Source: Atherix ibis
Taxonomy: Eukaryota > Arthropoda > Insecta > Diptera > Athericidae
DNA: 64,000 nucleotides
Direction: 5' to 3'
Assembly: GCA_958298945.1 (NCBI GenBank)
Contig: OY282607.1
Location: forward strand, 30,450,500-30,514,499
Shown: in pieces, positions 50,018 through 63,500 of the stretch
How positions within the stretch are numbered: the stretch's first letter is position 1
Layout: the number at the start of each line of letters is the position of its first letter
The notes under the pieces: generated by a model
What the model was told of the DNA's origin: nothing
Database searches by the model: none
Seen by the model: the letters and a program-made list of their open reading frames with translations, nothing else
Program-made: the position numbers and the translations under genes

Positions 50018-50181
50018 ATAATTGACGATTATCGTCAAAAATCGACGATTTCCTACATAAATTTGTTACAATCTATCAAATAAAGACTGATGTACCTCAG
50101 GGTTTCGTTTGATCTCGAACTTTTTTCTTATTTCTATAAATTATATCTTATCTGTTACTTTTGACGATAATCGTCAATTAT
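50018..50181. repeat. 23-bp exact inverted repeat pair
   Basis: ATAATTGACGATTATCGTCA plus AAA at 50018-50040 is the exact reverse complement of 50159-50181. Each arm is itself nearly palindromic (TGACGATtATCGTCA). The pair flanks 118 bp within the reverse transcriptase relic and replaces expected coding there. Confidence 0.85.
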
Positions 50182-50789
50182 CAAACTCACTGTTCTGCTG
50201 ATGAAAGTACTCTCAGTTTTTTATATTCGTTTTCTGATTCACATCTTTTCTGTTCGGACTTGGAAATGGGACGCAGCATATGCATAAATTCATTCAATTC
50301 CGAAATAGACAGTATATTACTAGTGAGCTTAAATAGCAGAGTGAAGTTTAATATTTCCAAAATACTGAAAGTTATTCAATTATTACCAATATTTCCAGAA
50401 GAAAATAACTGAAAGTTATTCAGTTGTTATCAATTCCATTATTAGCATGTGTGCAAAATACGATGCAAGAAATTTCTCCCTCAATCTGATCTAGCCAATA
50501 TATAAAATGCATATATGGTATTCACCACAAGCTAGAACACAATTCCCATTCATGGGCAGGTGAAAAATCAAGCGATACAATTAATAGGTGACAAAGTATC
50601 GTTAGATTCATTAGAACACCGCCGTAATGTCTCCTGTCTTTCCTTATTTTAGCGTGTAAACAGTATCGCAGTAAATTGACTATTTGCATTTTACACCTAC
50701 ACATATTTCACCATGATACACTTTTCCCTGAAACCCCCTTTCGAATTTACGGTAAGACTTAGAGATTCTTTTTCAACGTATGGAAAGTG

Positions 50790-52314
50790 TTAGAAGGGAA
50801 CAGGGAAGAGAAAAAACTCTCCCTTTATCCCTTTTAATACTTTCCAAATGTGCGATGTACCAAAACATTATAAGAATATTCAAAATTCTTTTATTGGAAG
50901 TTCTAAATAATATATATATATATTTTTTTAGCATAATATCAATTAAAAAAAGTTATTGTTACACTATTAAAATAAATATCAGTTGCGAGAAAAAAATCCA
51001 ATAATAACCACCTAACATAAGTGTTCATACTTTTATATTTAATAGCAACTAAGTACTGCTTATTACAATTGAATGAAAGTAAGTAAAATAGATACTCATG
51101 CTCATATGATGTGTGCACAACTTATCGTGTCTTCAAGTGCTTTTTACGTAAGTTAAAACAAAATCCATTTTGAAAAGATATAATCCAACAAGAAGTAAAT
51201 ACTTTTAATTAAATTTCAATTATAATTTATAAATATCTAAAATAGATAACTATAACTACAATATATAAATGTATTGTATGTATGTACATGTACAAAAGTC
51301 TTCTGCATTTTTATTGTATTGTATATACTGACACTGCAATTTATTAAACCATTGAGAAAAAAATTCACATCAAAGTTATTTTTTTGTACATAATCTTCAC
51401 ATTTTAGTTTTTATTGGTAACTTTGTCATTGAAGTCCACTATAATTAATCAAGTTATTAATGGGCTTTTTGCCAAGAAGTATTTGCTCAAACAATCACAA
51501 ATCTAATAAAAATAGTTTGAAGAGGATTACAGGTGAAAACCTGCTGTTGTCGTTTACTAAACTAAAAAAAACTCAACGCAACGCACCGTACTATACGAGT
51601 ATATTGTAGTTCGAGAGTCTCGTTTTCATATTTAATTACACCAACCATAACCACAATCAACGGAGAAAGTCCAAATGGTACGTGCTGACCAACTAGATTA
51701 ATTTAAGGTAAAATTTCAGCAAAAGTACTAGACAAGAAGCTACAATTTACAATTTTTTTTTTCTACTTTCAATTCATCCATTAAGTATTGTTTTTTGATT
51801 TTCCCGCATAAAAAATACCTGTTTCGATAGAATAATTATTGTTTTTATAACTCTGCGAATTTTTTTTACTAATGAAAAACGATTCTTTCCTTTTTTAATT
51901 ATAAAAAGAAATTTTTCTTTTAAAATATTCATTAACATCAATAGAACACGAAAATATTATACTATAATTTTTCCAACAATTAAATATTACTATGCTAGTG
52001 AAATTTTATTTATTACTATTTTAGTCAAAATAACTAATATAAAAATAGTTTGTGTAAGATTAATTAAAAAAAATTTGTATACACAATAGTTTTGATAAAA
52101 AGTTTAATGAATTACCGGAGAAAACTTTTTCAAACTTTCTGATTTTATACAAAATGGTAAAATTTACATTTATTGTCATTAAAAAAAATATATTATAAAA
52201 TTTTAATGATACTCAAACTATAATATTTAAAAATTTAAAAATTTTCTCTCGATTAGTTTGGGTTTTTTTTTTAAATATTTTTTTAGTGTGATTGTTTATA
52301 GAAGTAGAGGATAG
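50790..52314. other. AT-rich non-coding DNA
   Basis: No gene recognised. About 51560-51720 is less AT-rich, with no coding signal I trust. Confidence 0.5.
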
Positions 52315-53370
52315 CTCTCGAACAAGAAGATCAGTGGGTTTGGAAAGACGAGAATATAGCTTTTATAATGAGACACAGTTACATCTCGTACACATAAGGG
52401 ACTTTAAGATTACGATGAATACTACTATTACGAACCTAAATGGGAGTATCAACAATGACTGAAGGAATTGGATTCGAAGGGCATTGGCAGACTTGGTAAA
52501 ACCCCAGAGTTTTATTCCGTAAGTCCATATTGATTTCAGTATGGCTTTGTATTAAAGTACTCTTTTAACTATATTAAGCTTAGAACGTATGTCTAGAAGT
52601 CGAAGTATATTGGGCATTTTTAGTAGATATAGAGCAAGGGCCGTATCGTCAGCATATGTCGCGAAGAAGGAGTGAGGACAAATTGGAATATCCGATGTAT
52701 AAATGTTGTAGAGGATGGGGCCAAGTATACTTCCCTGTAAAACACCAGCAAATATCGGATTCATTTATTTGGAAGTGCCAGATTAAAAGAAATTATTTTA
52801 GCACAACATACCGAGACAAAACTCTTTTCTTTTGAATGAGGTTACTGAAAAATCAATGACTCTGGTGGTCAGTGCAGTGTTCGGAGAAGAAACCGAATTT
52901 GTTGTTGCAATTCAATTAGAGGATGTAGTCGTAAGTAATGAGCGAATATTTTTGTTAAAATTTTTGACTGGATTGGAAGGAAACTTTTTGGTCTGTAGGA
53001 AATGAGGCTATTTATTGATTTATTAGGCTTAGCGATCATTTTAATAATTGTGAATTTCTAAAAGACTGGGAAATAAATTGTTCAAAGGATGAACTTTAGA
53101 GAGTTGTTGGAGTATTATGGAGGTGATCAGATCATAGCAGGCAGCTTTGTTTTCCGAAAGGAGTTTGATGATATTAGCAACTTTAAAAGAAGTGATTGCC
53201 TATGGGATAAGACCCATTTGTAAGAAAATAGTCAGTTCTGTCTCGATTTAGGAAAAATAGTTTTATAAAATTTTCAGCAAATTTTTGCCAGTTTCGGTCT
53301 AGGTTCCGTCAGTTTTTGTAACGGGGGCGCTGTTTTCTCATAAGGTAATAGTTATTTTGAAGCTATCCAT
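52315..53370 (-). pseudogene. Jockey-type reverse transcriptase relic
   Basis: The minus strand carries much of the enzyme in decayed form: SYRPKSFLPIQSKILTKIFA (52990), then AGVLQGSILGPILYNIYTSD (52745, PQG region with Pro lost), ATYADDTALALYLL (52655, an intact YADD catalytic box), and a C-terminal piece VRNSSIHRNLKVPYVYEM near 52440-52390. Upstream similarity reaches about 53340 (LFPYK, LLKLLISSNSF, YFPVFxKFTIIKMIAKPNKS). Stops lie throughout. This relic spans more of the domain than the others in the window. Confidence 0.78.
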
Positions 53371-56300
53371 AATATTTTTTTTTTTGAATAATAAAGTGTA
53401 GTTTCTACAAAATTCTATATTTTTAAATTTAATCACGCACTTCTTTTTTATAGTTTATTGAATTTTCGTTTGTTGCTAGGCACTTTTGTTCGTTGCTTTA
53501 CGTTTCTCTCGAATTAATCGTCATATATAATATTAATTGTTTTTTTAAAATTACTATTAAAATTTTCATTAATATCCTATTAGAAAATCCAACGTTTACT
53601 AAATTTTTTGTTACTACAATAAATAAAGTAGAATCCTTTGCTAAACATAAAAAAATTGCAAATATTTGTTTAAGTCTTATTCTTAAGGTCAACTTTTACA
53701 AAAAGATAAAATTGGTTTATTTGATTCGCAACAATTAAAAACCTTTTTTTTATATAAAAAATTTTTATTTATGGTACATGCATAAAATTTAGAAAAAAAA
53801 ACTTTGTTAATTTTTCTCATCTGTCATTGACCCTTTTGAAAACTTCCACGGTATTTAAAAATAATATCAACAATTACAGGCTGCATATAAGCTACAATAT
53901 TTATATAAAAATGAAAAATTTATTGAAAAAGAAAATAAACTCAAAATCTGATTTAGAAGTAAGCTAGCTTTAAAATTCCAAAAGTATATTTTCTCGATAA
54001 TATGTATTTATGTATGTATGTACATGTATGTATGCATAGATGTGGTTACAAAGAAAGAGAAACAGAAAAAAAATTTCAAGATATTGGAAAAATCCAAATT
54101 TTTTTATTGTATTATTTACATAAAAAACAAATTTATTTCGAAGAAATAGCTTTTTCAGCTCCAATGCCAACCAAACTAACGTAAACACCTGAAATTTTTT
54201 CATTGGTTTAAGTTTTTTCTTCGTTTATTCATATTTACTCCACACTCCGCCATACATTTTCTGTGTACCATCTTCTTCTTAATTTTCTTTTTGTTTTTTT
54301 TTTATTTATTTATTTTTGTTGGAGCTTGACACCTTATTTGAATATTTTGTTTTATAATAAGTTGATTTTGTTTTTGTATTTTTTTTATTAATTTTATTGT
54401 ATATCAACCTCAACACAACTACTAACTAAGTTTAAAAACCAACCCTAAATTCCAATATGAAATGTAAATAAATGTCATTTTTCAAAACTTTACATTTCTA
54501 ATTTACCAACTTAACATATTATGTACATATGTGCATTGAAAAATATGAAAATAAATTCCAAAAATATTTTATAAGAGTTATGTACCATAGTGATTTATAC
54601 CGTAAAAGTGCGAAAATTGACTACTTTTCAATGTTACAATATTTAAGTAAACGGTACTGACATCAACAGCAATTTAAATTTTTTTTTTGGATGAAATTTT
54701 TTATATACTTTTATCTTATAACATTTGACATAGATAATAAATACATTTAAACAATTTTACAATTTGTTATTTGGTTCTGAAAAATATTTATCTAAAACCT
54801 ATATTTTAAATTGGAAATCAGAACTGTTAATGTATGTATATATATCTGCTCTGTAAGCTGAACTAAATATCTTCTTCTTAATGTTAATTTATTTTCTTTT
54901 GATAATCTTTTAATTCCATCCAACAATAATTTACATAATAGATACTTTTATTCCAAAAAAATATATCAATTATTATTTCGGCCTCTTATACAACAAAAAA
55001 AAAACAATCAAATAAGTTCTCTGTAAATTTTCTAGACAATTTAACATTTGGGTCTTGTTTTATTGCCATTACTGTTATGACGTCTCAACATATGCCGATC
55101 AATTTTAACTTAATATATGTTAAGACGACTAACAATCGTTTCAACATTTTTCTATTTTTTTTATTTATTTACGTTTTTAGAAATTATACGAAAATATACT
55201 AGAAAATTGAAAGCTCGTACAATTTAATAGAAGTTAATTTTTTATTATTAAACAAAAATTTCCTCCATATCTGTTTGTAAATTTCATGTTAGTTTATTAA
55301 ATAAATAATTAAACAATTTAAGTTATTTTATTTATGTATATTTTATTAGTTAAAATATTTCAATAATTTCTGGATGTATAATTGAAACTTATAACCTTGA
55401 GTACCTCTTTCAACGTCAGAATATTTTTTTATAATCTAACATTTAAATTTCCAATACATAAATTATTGTATTTAAAATCTTACCAAAAGAGAAGATTTTT
55501 ATTAACAATAGATTTTTTTACCTAATTCTATTTTAATTGACATAAACATAAAACGTATTTAATTTTTTGCAATTACCTTCGGACAATTCAGTTTGAGATT
55601 GGATGAAAAGAAAATATTCTTGAAACATTTTACTAGTACATCTATTGTCAAAATCAAAGTATTCTCAGGTTTTCTTTTTTAAATTTTTTCTTCACAAAAA
55701 TTTCAAATTAACCCTTTAAAAATGATTGATTATTTCAGACAATTCAAACAGGTGTCTACTTATTATAATCTGTTTCAAGGGAAAATTGTATTCACCGATA
55801 AACATACTTATGTACAATATCGTTTGTCTATTGAAAATTGTTTAAATTTTCTTTAAAATAAAATCTACCCTTGAAACATCATTCCATTTCAGTTGATTGG
55901 GTTATATTAATTTATTTACGAATACATATAAATAGTAAATTATATAGAAAATTTTCGAAATCATGTCAAAAACTCTTTATGGAATTATAATTTTCCTTTT
56001 CCAATTTTCAATAAAAAAAATTTTTTAAAAAACTATTTGAATTTTATTACGAATAGTTATGTCCTTGAAGTATTCTTTTATTTCCAAAGTTAATTTATAT
56101 TATCATTAAATTCATGACAAAATAATTGATTTATTTTGAAACAATTTTTTGAACTCAAGATGAATGCTTTATTTTTAAAAAATGTTGTTATACTTGTATT
56201 ATGTTTTGTTTGTTTTTTTTGATAAAATTTATGAAAACAATTTCAACAATTTTCTACACTTTTTTTAATAATATTAAAACTAATTTAAAAATAAATAGAT

Positions 56301-59300
56301 ATAAATTAAATGATTTTTTTTTATTTCGTTTTTGATTAAAAGTTTATTGACATTAGAAATTAGATGATCTCAAATACCATCGCCATATAACAGCTTTACA
56401 AATACACGTACGAGCTACAAATATTGTAACAGTTAATGGCGAGAGTGAATCAAAAACGAATTCATTAACGGTTTTATGTTAAGACGTTGTTAGATTTATA
56501 GTGAAAGTTTTTTTTCCTATTAAACATAACACCAATACTAACAAACAATATGAAATTTGCTAGACCGGAAATATAAAATCGGAAAAATCGCTCGACCATT
56601 ATTAAGAAGAAGAAAAACTAAACCCACCACCTGTAAATGAAAACAGGTAGAAATGCCTTTACAAAAAAAATACAGAACTTCATCTATTGTATACCAGCAC
56701 AATTTTTAATTCTTCCATCAAAACAGTTCAACTAAACAGTTATTTATCTACTAGTACTTGTAAATTTTCTTATTCGAAATAATAAGATTTTATGTATGAC
56801 GTGTTATTATTTTGTATAAAACGCATACAATCTAATTAAAGTTTTTTTTTTTTGTATACTATTTTATATTTTATAAAATTTTTCTATTTGGTTTTATTAT
56901 TATGCGACATTTTCTTCAATTATCATATGTACGCTTGCATGTTAAGATCTCAGTTGAAATTTAAAAAAAAATTGTATTTAATGATAAAAATATGGTATTT
57001 ACTGCTCATCAAAAAGATACAAATCTCCTACTATGAACATTTTAAGCTTTCAGGTATACGAATGAAAATAATCATTATGGAATAACTGCAATTTTTCTTC
57101 CATTTCCAATTAAAAAATAATTACTTTTCATCATTTAATCAACAATAGTACAGGTCAAATTTTTGATAATTAGTAAAATTCTCATAGAGAATAATGTGTT
57201 ATATTTTTATACATTTTATTATCGATCAATTTGGATGAATATTTTTTATATATAATTATCATAAAATAATTCGAAATTTATATTACATGTATGTGCTATT
57301 GAATTTTTCTTTTTATAAATTTTGCCAAAATCTATAAAAGTTGAATGTTTTAACGTAATAAAATTTGTCGATTCCAATACTCATAATAAATATTTAATAT
57401 AATTAAGTATCTTAACATATTAATCTATCAATTACAAAGGTAGATCTCATATATATAGTAGTAACACTATAATTTACACTAATTACTTATTTATATTGTT
57501 GCACTTCTGAAAAGTTTGAAATAAACTTGCTTCAGTAAATTAGTAACTTTTATTGCACTATATAGTTGAAATAAAAATTTCTAAATAATTCCTAACTGTC
57601 CACTTTTAAGTTGCTCAATTGTTGTCCAATATTGCAATTATGAGTATAACGATAATAAGTGCAAAATATTTCTATTAAATTTGTTATAAATTCTGAATAA
57701 TCAACTTTTAAGTGTTAAACATCAGTCAAGTTCTGATTTACACTTTAAGCTACAAACAATATTGAGTATTCGTTTAACTATTGGAATTGTAAAAATATTA
57801 TATCTAAGTATATAAAATGTATTTAATCTTATACAAATTAGAAAAAATACACTAGTCTACAGAAATTATTGAATATTAATTAAGTGAAAATCATATTGAA
57901 GTATAAAACAAATAAAGGAAAAGCGAAGAATATTTATTATTCAATAGCAAGAGCTTTCTCATAAATATAGTGAATTTTTCTTTTATTTACATCAATCAAA
58001 TGACAAGCATTGAAGACAATTTTCCTAATTGAGTATTCAAGAAGATCTTCCACTGATGATTGACTTAATCAGTTTTACAGAGAAATTGTTTGCCAAAGAA
58101 AGTAGAAATATTTTATTTACATTTTCCACTCATTTCGTATTAAAAATTCAAAAATATGTCTCAATGTAAAGCTACAAAAACTTAGGTAAACTTTTTTATA
58201 ATAATTTTATATGCATAACCATCCTTATACAATATATTTTTTTTTAGAAAATCAATATAGTTTTATCAAATGTGCAAAAAATGTATTCGAATTGAATGAT
58301 TATACTGATTTTATTCTATTTCTGTAGTATCAAATAGTAGAAAATATATTTTATATTCTAATTTTAGTTTTTTTTTTTTGGATAATAATTTTATAATAAT
58401 TTTTCCATGTTTATAAAAACTTGATAAATTTATTGAACAATTATAATATTTATTATTTATTTATGAAATAAGAATAATTAGTTTATTTTTTATAAAAAAA
58501 AAAATATATTTGCAAATTGTATTGATGTATGTACCATACATGTATATCAAAATGATAAATATTTGGTTGTAGTATTAAAGTAAGATTTAATTTCATTCCA
58601 TTCACATTCCAGAAATATTGCGCATTAATCGGTATATCCGCAATATGGTTGAATCATTCTAAAATATTCTTGGTTATACTTATATGCTAAATATTAAAAT
58701 ACAGAAAATTAAGTCGATAAAAACATATTCCAACAAAAAGAAAAACTAGAAAAATCCACAACTTCTAGTTTTATGAATATGAGAATGTTTGCGATTTTGC
58801 CAAGGCAAAAATTAAATAGTTGCCTGACCAGTAAAAAAAAATATTGAAAACAAAAACATAAAATTCCCAATTGAATATTGAAAATATCGAAATAATTCAA
58901 TCACAAAAAACAATCGAACACTAACCAATAACCGATTTACTTCGAAATTTATTTTAGGACCAAATAAAATAGTTAAGATTTGATACAATTCAATCAAAAT
59001 TGTATTATTTATTTTTGCATAGAAAATTATTTGTAAAATAACTTTTTTTTTATATCTGACCTTTAGTCTTATTGTTATGAATCTTCAAATCCAAAATAAG
59101 GCAAAATTGAAGCGATTTTAAATGTAGGAATTCCTTATATACTACAAATTGAACCAAAGTCGTTATTAGCGCGGGAAAGGTAAACCACAACGAATTCTTC
59201 CAAATAACAAACAAAATAACAAAATTTTATTTGAATATCGTTGAATCGTGAATTCTATTCAAACGGACACTTAAGAAGACGAATACGTGGAACCGCGTAT

Positions 59301-60441
59301 GCGTAGGCGAAGGCTAAAATCTACCAGTATGATCACGTAACACGGCGATCTCTTTTTAAGAAAATTTATGCCAACCCAAGTGTTTCCACTTCACTATAGT
59401 TAATATGGTACATTTATTTAATTATTTTATCCTATTTATTCTAAATATTTTTAAAATTTTAACACTTTTCTATTTCGAAATTAACCCGTTCAAATAAAGT
59501 ATATCCGTAATTAAACAATTTTAATAATTATTGCTAGTAACCACTTATATTTAAAATTTAAAAAAATCGTTTTCACATGCTACTTTTATTTTATAAAAAT
59601 ATTCCCCATTCAGGAGTTATTATTGTCATTGCGGGCTTTTCTGATGGCGGATTGCGTAGTATGAGTTTAACTATCGTAAAATTAGAATATAACTTGAGTA
59701 AACTACGAAAGTGACTGAAATCAATGTATCGTATTCGGATTACCTACGGCATTCCAGAGGGCTTTAAATCCCCACTCAGGTAACTTTACTCCACAATACA
59801 AATTTACACTATGGATCGGTTACTACATTATACAAAAACACATTCACATTTGTATCTATTGCTGTTGTGCACACTAATGCCAATGCTATGTGAATATTTC
59901 ATTTTTTTATGAATTTCGTAGAGTTACCATATATACATAAATATAAAAAAATTTAATTAATTATATTAAATTAATTAAATATATTTTCAGTTAAATTCTT
60001 TATATATATTTAACAATGTGTGAGAAGAAAAACTTTAAATACGAAAAAGTTCAATATTTTACATCGAAATGAGAGAAACTCGATCTTATCAAAAATAGCA
60101 CAAAACTAAACCACTTTTTATCTAATACAAGCACCACAGTCAATAATGTTCAAATGATATTTTTGCTGCCACTTCTTTTTTAAAAGATTAAAACTTCTTT
60201 TTTCAAATATAAGGATAAATATTTTCTGATTTGTTAAATATTAAGGCTACCTACAAATTTGGGATAGCAACTCAATAATAGAACAGCAATTCAACATATA
60301 TATTGATATGAAGTAATTTTAGAAAATGATTATCAACTTACTTCACACCAACATACTCTTACATATACCAACGATATTAATAAGCAATCGACAAAAATTT
60401 AAACCCGTAAATAAAAACGTTATTAATAGTATTTCAGATTA
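53371..60441. other. 7-kb AT-rich intergenic DNA
   Basis: No gene, RNA or transposon recognised. A TATG microsatellite lies at 54002-54038. A 16-bp imperfect stem-loop lies at about 55079-55132. About 59150-59400 and 59620-59840 are less AT-rich islands (AACGGACACTTAAGAAGACG at about 59261) which might be a decayed LTR or a regulatory stretch. This is the longest feature-free region, just downstream of the Ski3-like gene. Confidence 0.5.
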
Positions 60442-60447
60442 TTTATT
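60442..60447 (-). promoter_or_regulatory. poly(A) signal of the Ski3-like gene
   Basis: AATAAA on the minus strand, about 90 nt after the stop codon at 60533. Confidence 0.55.
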
Positions 60448-60532
60448 TTCATTTTAAAGTACATGCATTATAAAAAATTTAAGACAATAACTTATTTTTT
60501 TTTTAAATCATATAAAATGATTTAGACAAATT

Positions 60533-63500
60533 TTATGATCGGCAACTGATTATTACACTCCAAGCTTGTTTGTAGCATGGATTCAAATGAACTGCACGTT
60601 GTGCAAGCATTAGAGATGCCTTCTTATCAACATACTTCATTGCCTCGCTAGCAACCATTAAGTTTCTGGCACCATCTTCGGAGGAATTCAATGATCTAAA
60701 TAATTAATTTAAAAAAAATACTTTATTATAATTCATTTTTAAATAAGAATATAAAATTACCTTATTGGATTAAGGAAATTCAAAGCGATCACACTTTGTG
60801 CAATTCTACTTGCTGAAACCATTAAATTTGCTGATGAAGAATAATTTTGCAGTAAATAATCTGCTAAAACTTTTCTAACTAAAGGACGATCTGGATATAA
60901 ATGCACTTGAGATATAAGATGTAATAAGCCTTTTTTCATTTTATTCTGTGAATGTAAATATTATACCAAATGTTTATACAATACATTTTAATTTCAAGAT
61001 TCATTTTATTTGTATTATTTACTTACTTGTGAAAGATAGAATTGTGATGTTAAAAATGCAATATGATGAGCAGTTTCAACAGTGTTTTCATAATTCTTAA
61101 GCTTATCCAAAATGGCTTCACTCAATTGTGGATCTGAATGTAATATTCCTAAGGAACCTGCAGAGTACATTGCCTGGATAGGTGCTTTTGCCAAAGATAT
61201 GCTGGAATTAATAATGATTTCTTTATTTCATATATTAATTATTATAAATTCTATTTTTATTTTTTTAGAAAAAATTTACTTTATTTTAAGATTTGGTAAT
61301 AAGTAGAATATATATATTTAATTATACATTATTGTTTATATATATAGATATAGTTAAAGTTGAATAAATTATCAGAATCTATTATTTTAATAAGAAGAAA
61401 AACGTCAATATTCTTATAATATTGTTAAAATAAATTTGTAAATTTTTTTATATATATTATAATAATTTTTCTTCCTATTATTATTTATTAATAATTGATT
61501 TTGTTAACAAGTATGCAATTACCAAACAAAGTATATATAATACCATTTTCATCACCTACCTATTACGACAATTACACCTTATATGTCACCCTTTGTATTC
61601 TTTAAAGACTGAAATTATATCTAAATGCACCAATCAAACCATAAAATTGTAAGAATTTACATTAATTATAAATAACTAAAATTTATTTTATCACACACTC
61701 AATACTTGAATTTTTGTATAAATAGTGTGTAAACATTTAATAGAAAATCATTATTTTAAAAGAGTTCTAATAGAAAACCATATTAATTTAATTTTTAAAA
61801 TGATCGAAGACGTACCTATTATTTCCATTAATGTAAGAATTTGGAAATTTTGGTCATTTATAATTGTACACAATTGGAAACGATATATAAGCGTAATACC
61901 AGTATGTATGCTAAATGTATTTCAATTTATGGATTTGCAACATGCTTGGGGCAACTTCGATATACTTATCATAAACGCATACTTTACGGTACTATACTTT
62001 AATGCAGTAGTCAGAACCATACTCTTGATTAAAAATCGTGATAAATTCGAAGGCTTTATGGGCAAATTGGAAATAATGTACAATGAGATTCAAGTAATAA
62101 ATTTTACATTTTTTTAAATAATAAATAAATATAAAATACACGTATAATAGAGCAGCAATGAAGAGGACATGAAGAAAATATTAATTGATCACACTAAGAA
62201 AGCTAGATTTCTAACAAAATATAATCTGTTCCTAGGAGCTTTTATTAGTACATGCTTTATTACATATCCAATGTTCACCAATGGTAGAGGTCAGATTTGA
62301 AAAAGAATAAATTTTTAAATAATAAATTTTACATTTTAATTTGACACGGTAAAAATTAACAGTTTTGTTTTAATTCTAGCACATCCATATGGTGTCTACA
62401 TTTTTGGAATTGAAAAATATAAATCACCATTATATGAAATTATTTACGTTCTTCAAGCACTACTTACTATACCTGGATGTTGTATGTACATACCATTTTC
62501 AAATCTATTCGTTTCTTATGTACTATTTGGCATCGTAACAGCCCAAATTTTACAGAAAAAGCTACGGAATATCTGTGATATTAATAAATCAGAAGAACAA
62601 ATATCAAAGGAAATAAAAGCCTGCATAATCTATCATAAAAGAATTATTGGGTAATTTTTAAAGTTAATAATATTAATACTAAAAGAGACTAATAATTTTA
62701 ATTACAATACCTTAATAAAACACAATTTGAGAATATTAAACAAATTTTAGATATAAAAAAAATGTTTTAATAATTTTAACCAATGTTCATAGAAATATAA
62801 AATGTGGTATTTATCAAAGAGTGTAAAAATCGAAGTACTATAAAAATAGCGAGAAAGTTTTTTATTTTTATTTAAGGTACGTAAGTCAAATGAACTCGTT
62901 GGTAACTTATATTTGTCTGCTTGAATTTTTATCTTTTGGAACTATGCTGTGTGCCCTACTATTTTTATTAAATCTTGTAAGTGTACAAAGCCATATATTT
63001 TTGATTTCATTTTCATAAATTTAACCATTTCGAAATGTTCAACATTTTTAATTAGGAGACCTCTATTAAATTAATGAAATTAAAATAAATGATGGTATAT
63101 AAAATACAATTAATTTTACAACACAAATTTCAGATTGACGTAATTGCCCAATTAATTATAGTTGGTTGCTACATTTTCATGATACTGTATCAAATATTTA
63201 CATTTTATTTTTTCGCAAATGAACTATTAGTTGAGGTAAATGTGCTAAATAGTATGATCTACTTTTCCAATTTATTATTCCATTTATAAATAGAGTCTTA
63301 AAATATCTCAAGAAGCATACAATTCATCATGGTATAATCATAAAACACCAATTAAGATGTATCTCATTTTAATTATAATGAGAGCCCAAAAACCACTTCA
63401 GGTAGAAATTTTATATTTTCCTTTCTTATAAAAAAAATAATGAATTTATTTTTAGATTATGGTTGGAAATCTATATCCAATGACTATGGAAATGTTTCAA

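Larger units (their letters stand above)
49560..50785 (+). pseudogene. non-LTR retrotransposon reverse transcriptase relic
   Basis: Plus-strand pieces in correct order: DKANLLADHFSASSSL (49620), FSKVMETLINY (49815), YDFGSIDPQV (49890, the YGFRxxRST region), ECRIIVLDILETFDRI (49970, with the first catalytic Asp box), TDVPQGFV (50095, PQG motif), CSADESTLSFLYSFSD (50195, the ADD box with the second Asp now Glu), and SLNSRVKFNISKI (50330). A tail matching the family C-terminus (QLIGDKVSLDSLEHRRNVSC, about 50575-50640) follows. Stops and frameshifts are many. The element resembles CR1/Jockey-type enzymes; the clade is uncertain. Two inverted repeats interrupt it. Confidence 0.75.

Noticed and set aside
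59950..60010. AT palindromes (TTAATTAATTATATTAAATT region)
   Set aside because: Expected by chance at this base composition.
61725..61799. Upstream in-frame extension of the odorant receptor start
   Set aside because: It would start with GTG and overlap the TATA box; the first ATG at 61800 matches the family N-terminus.
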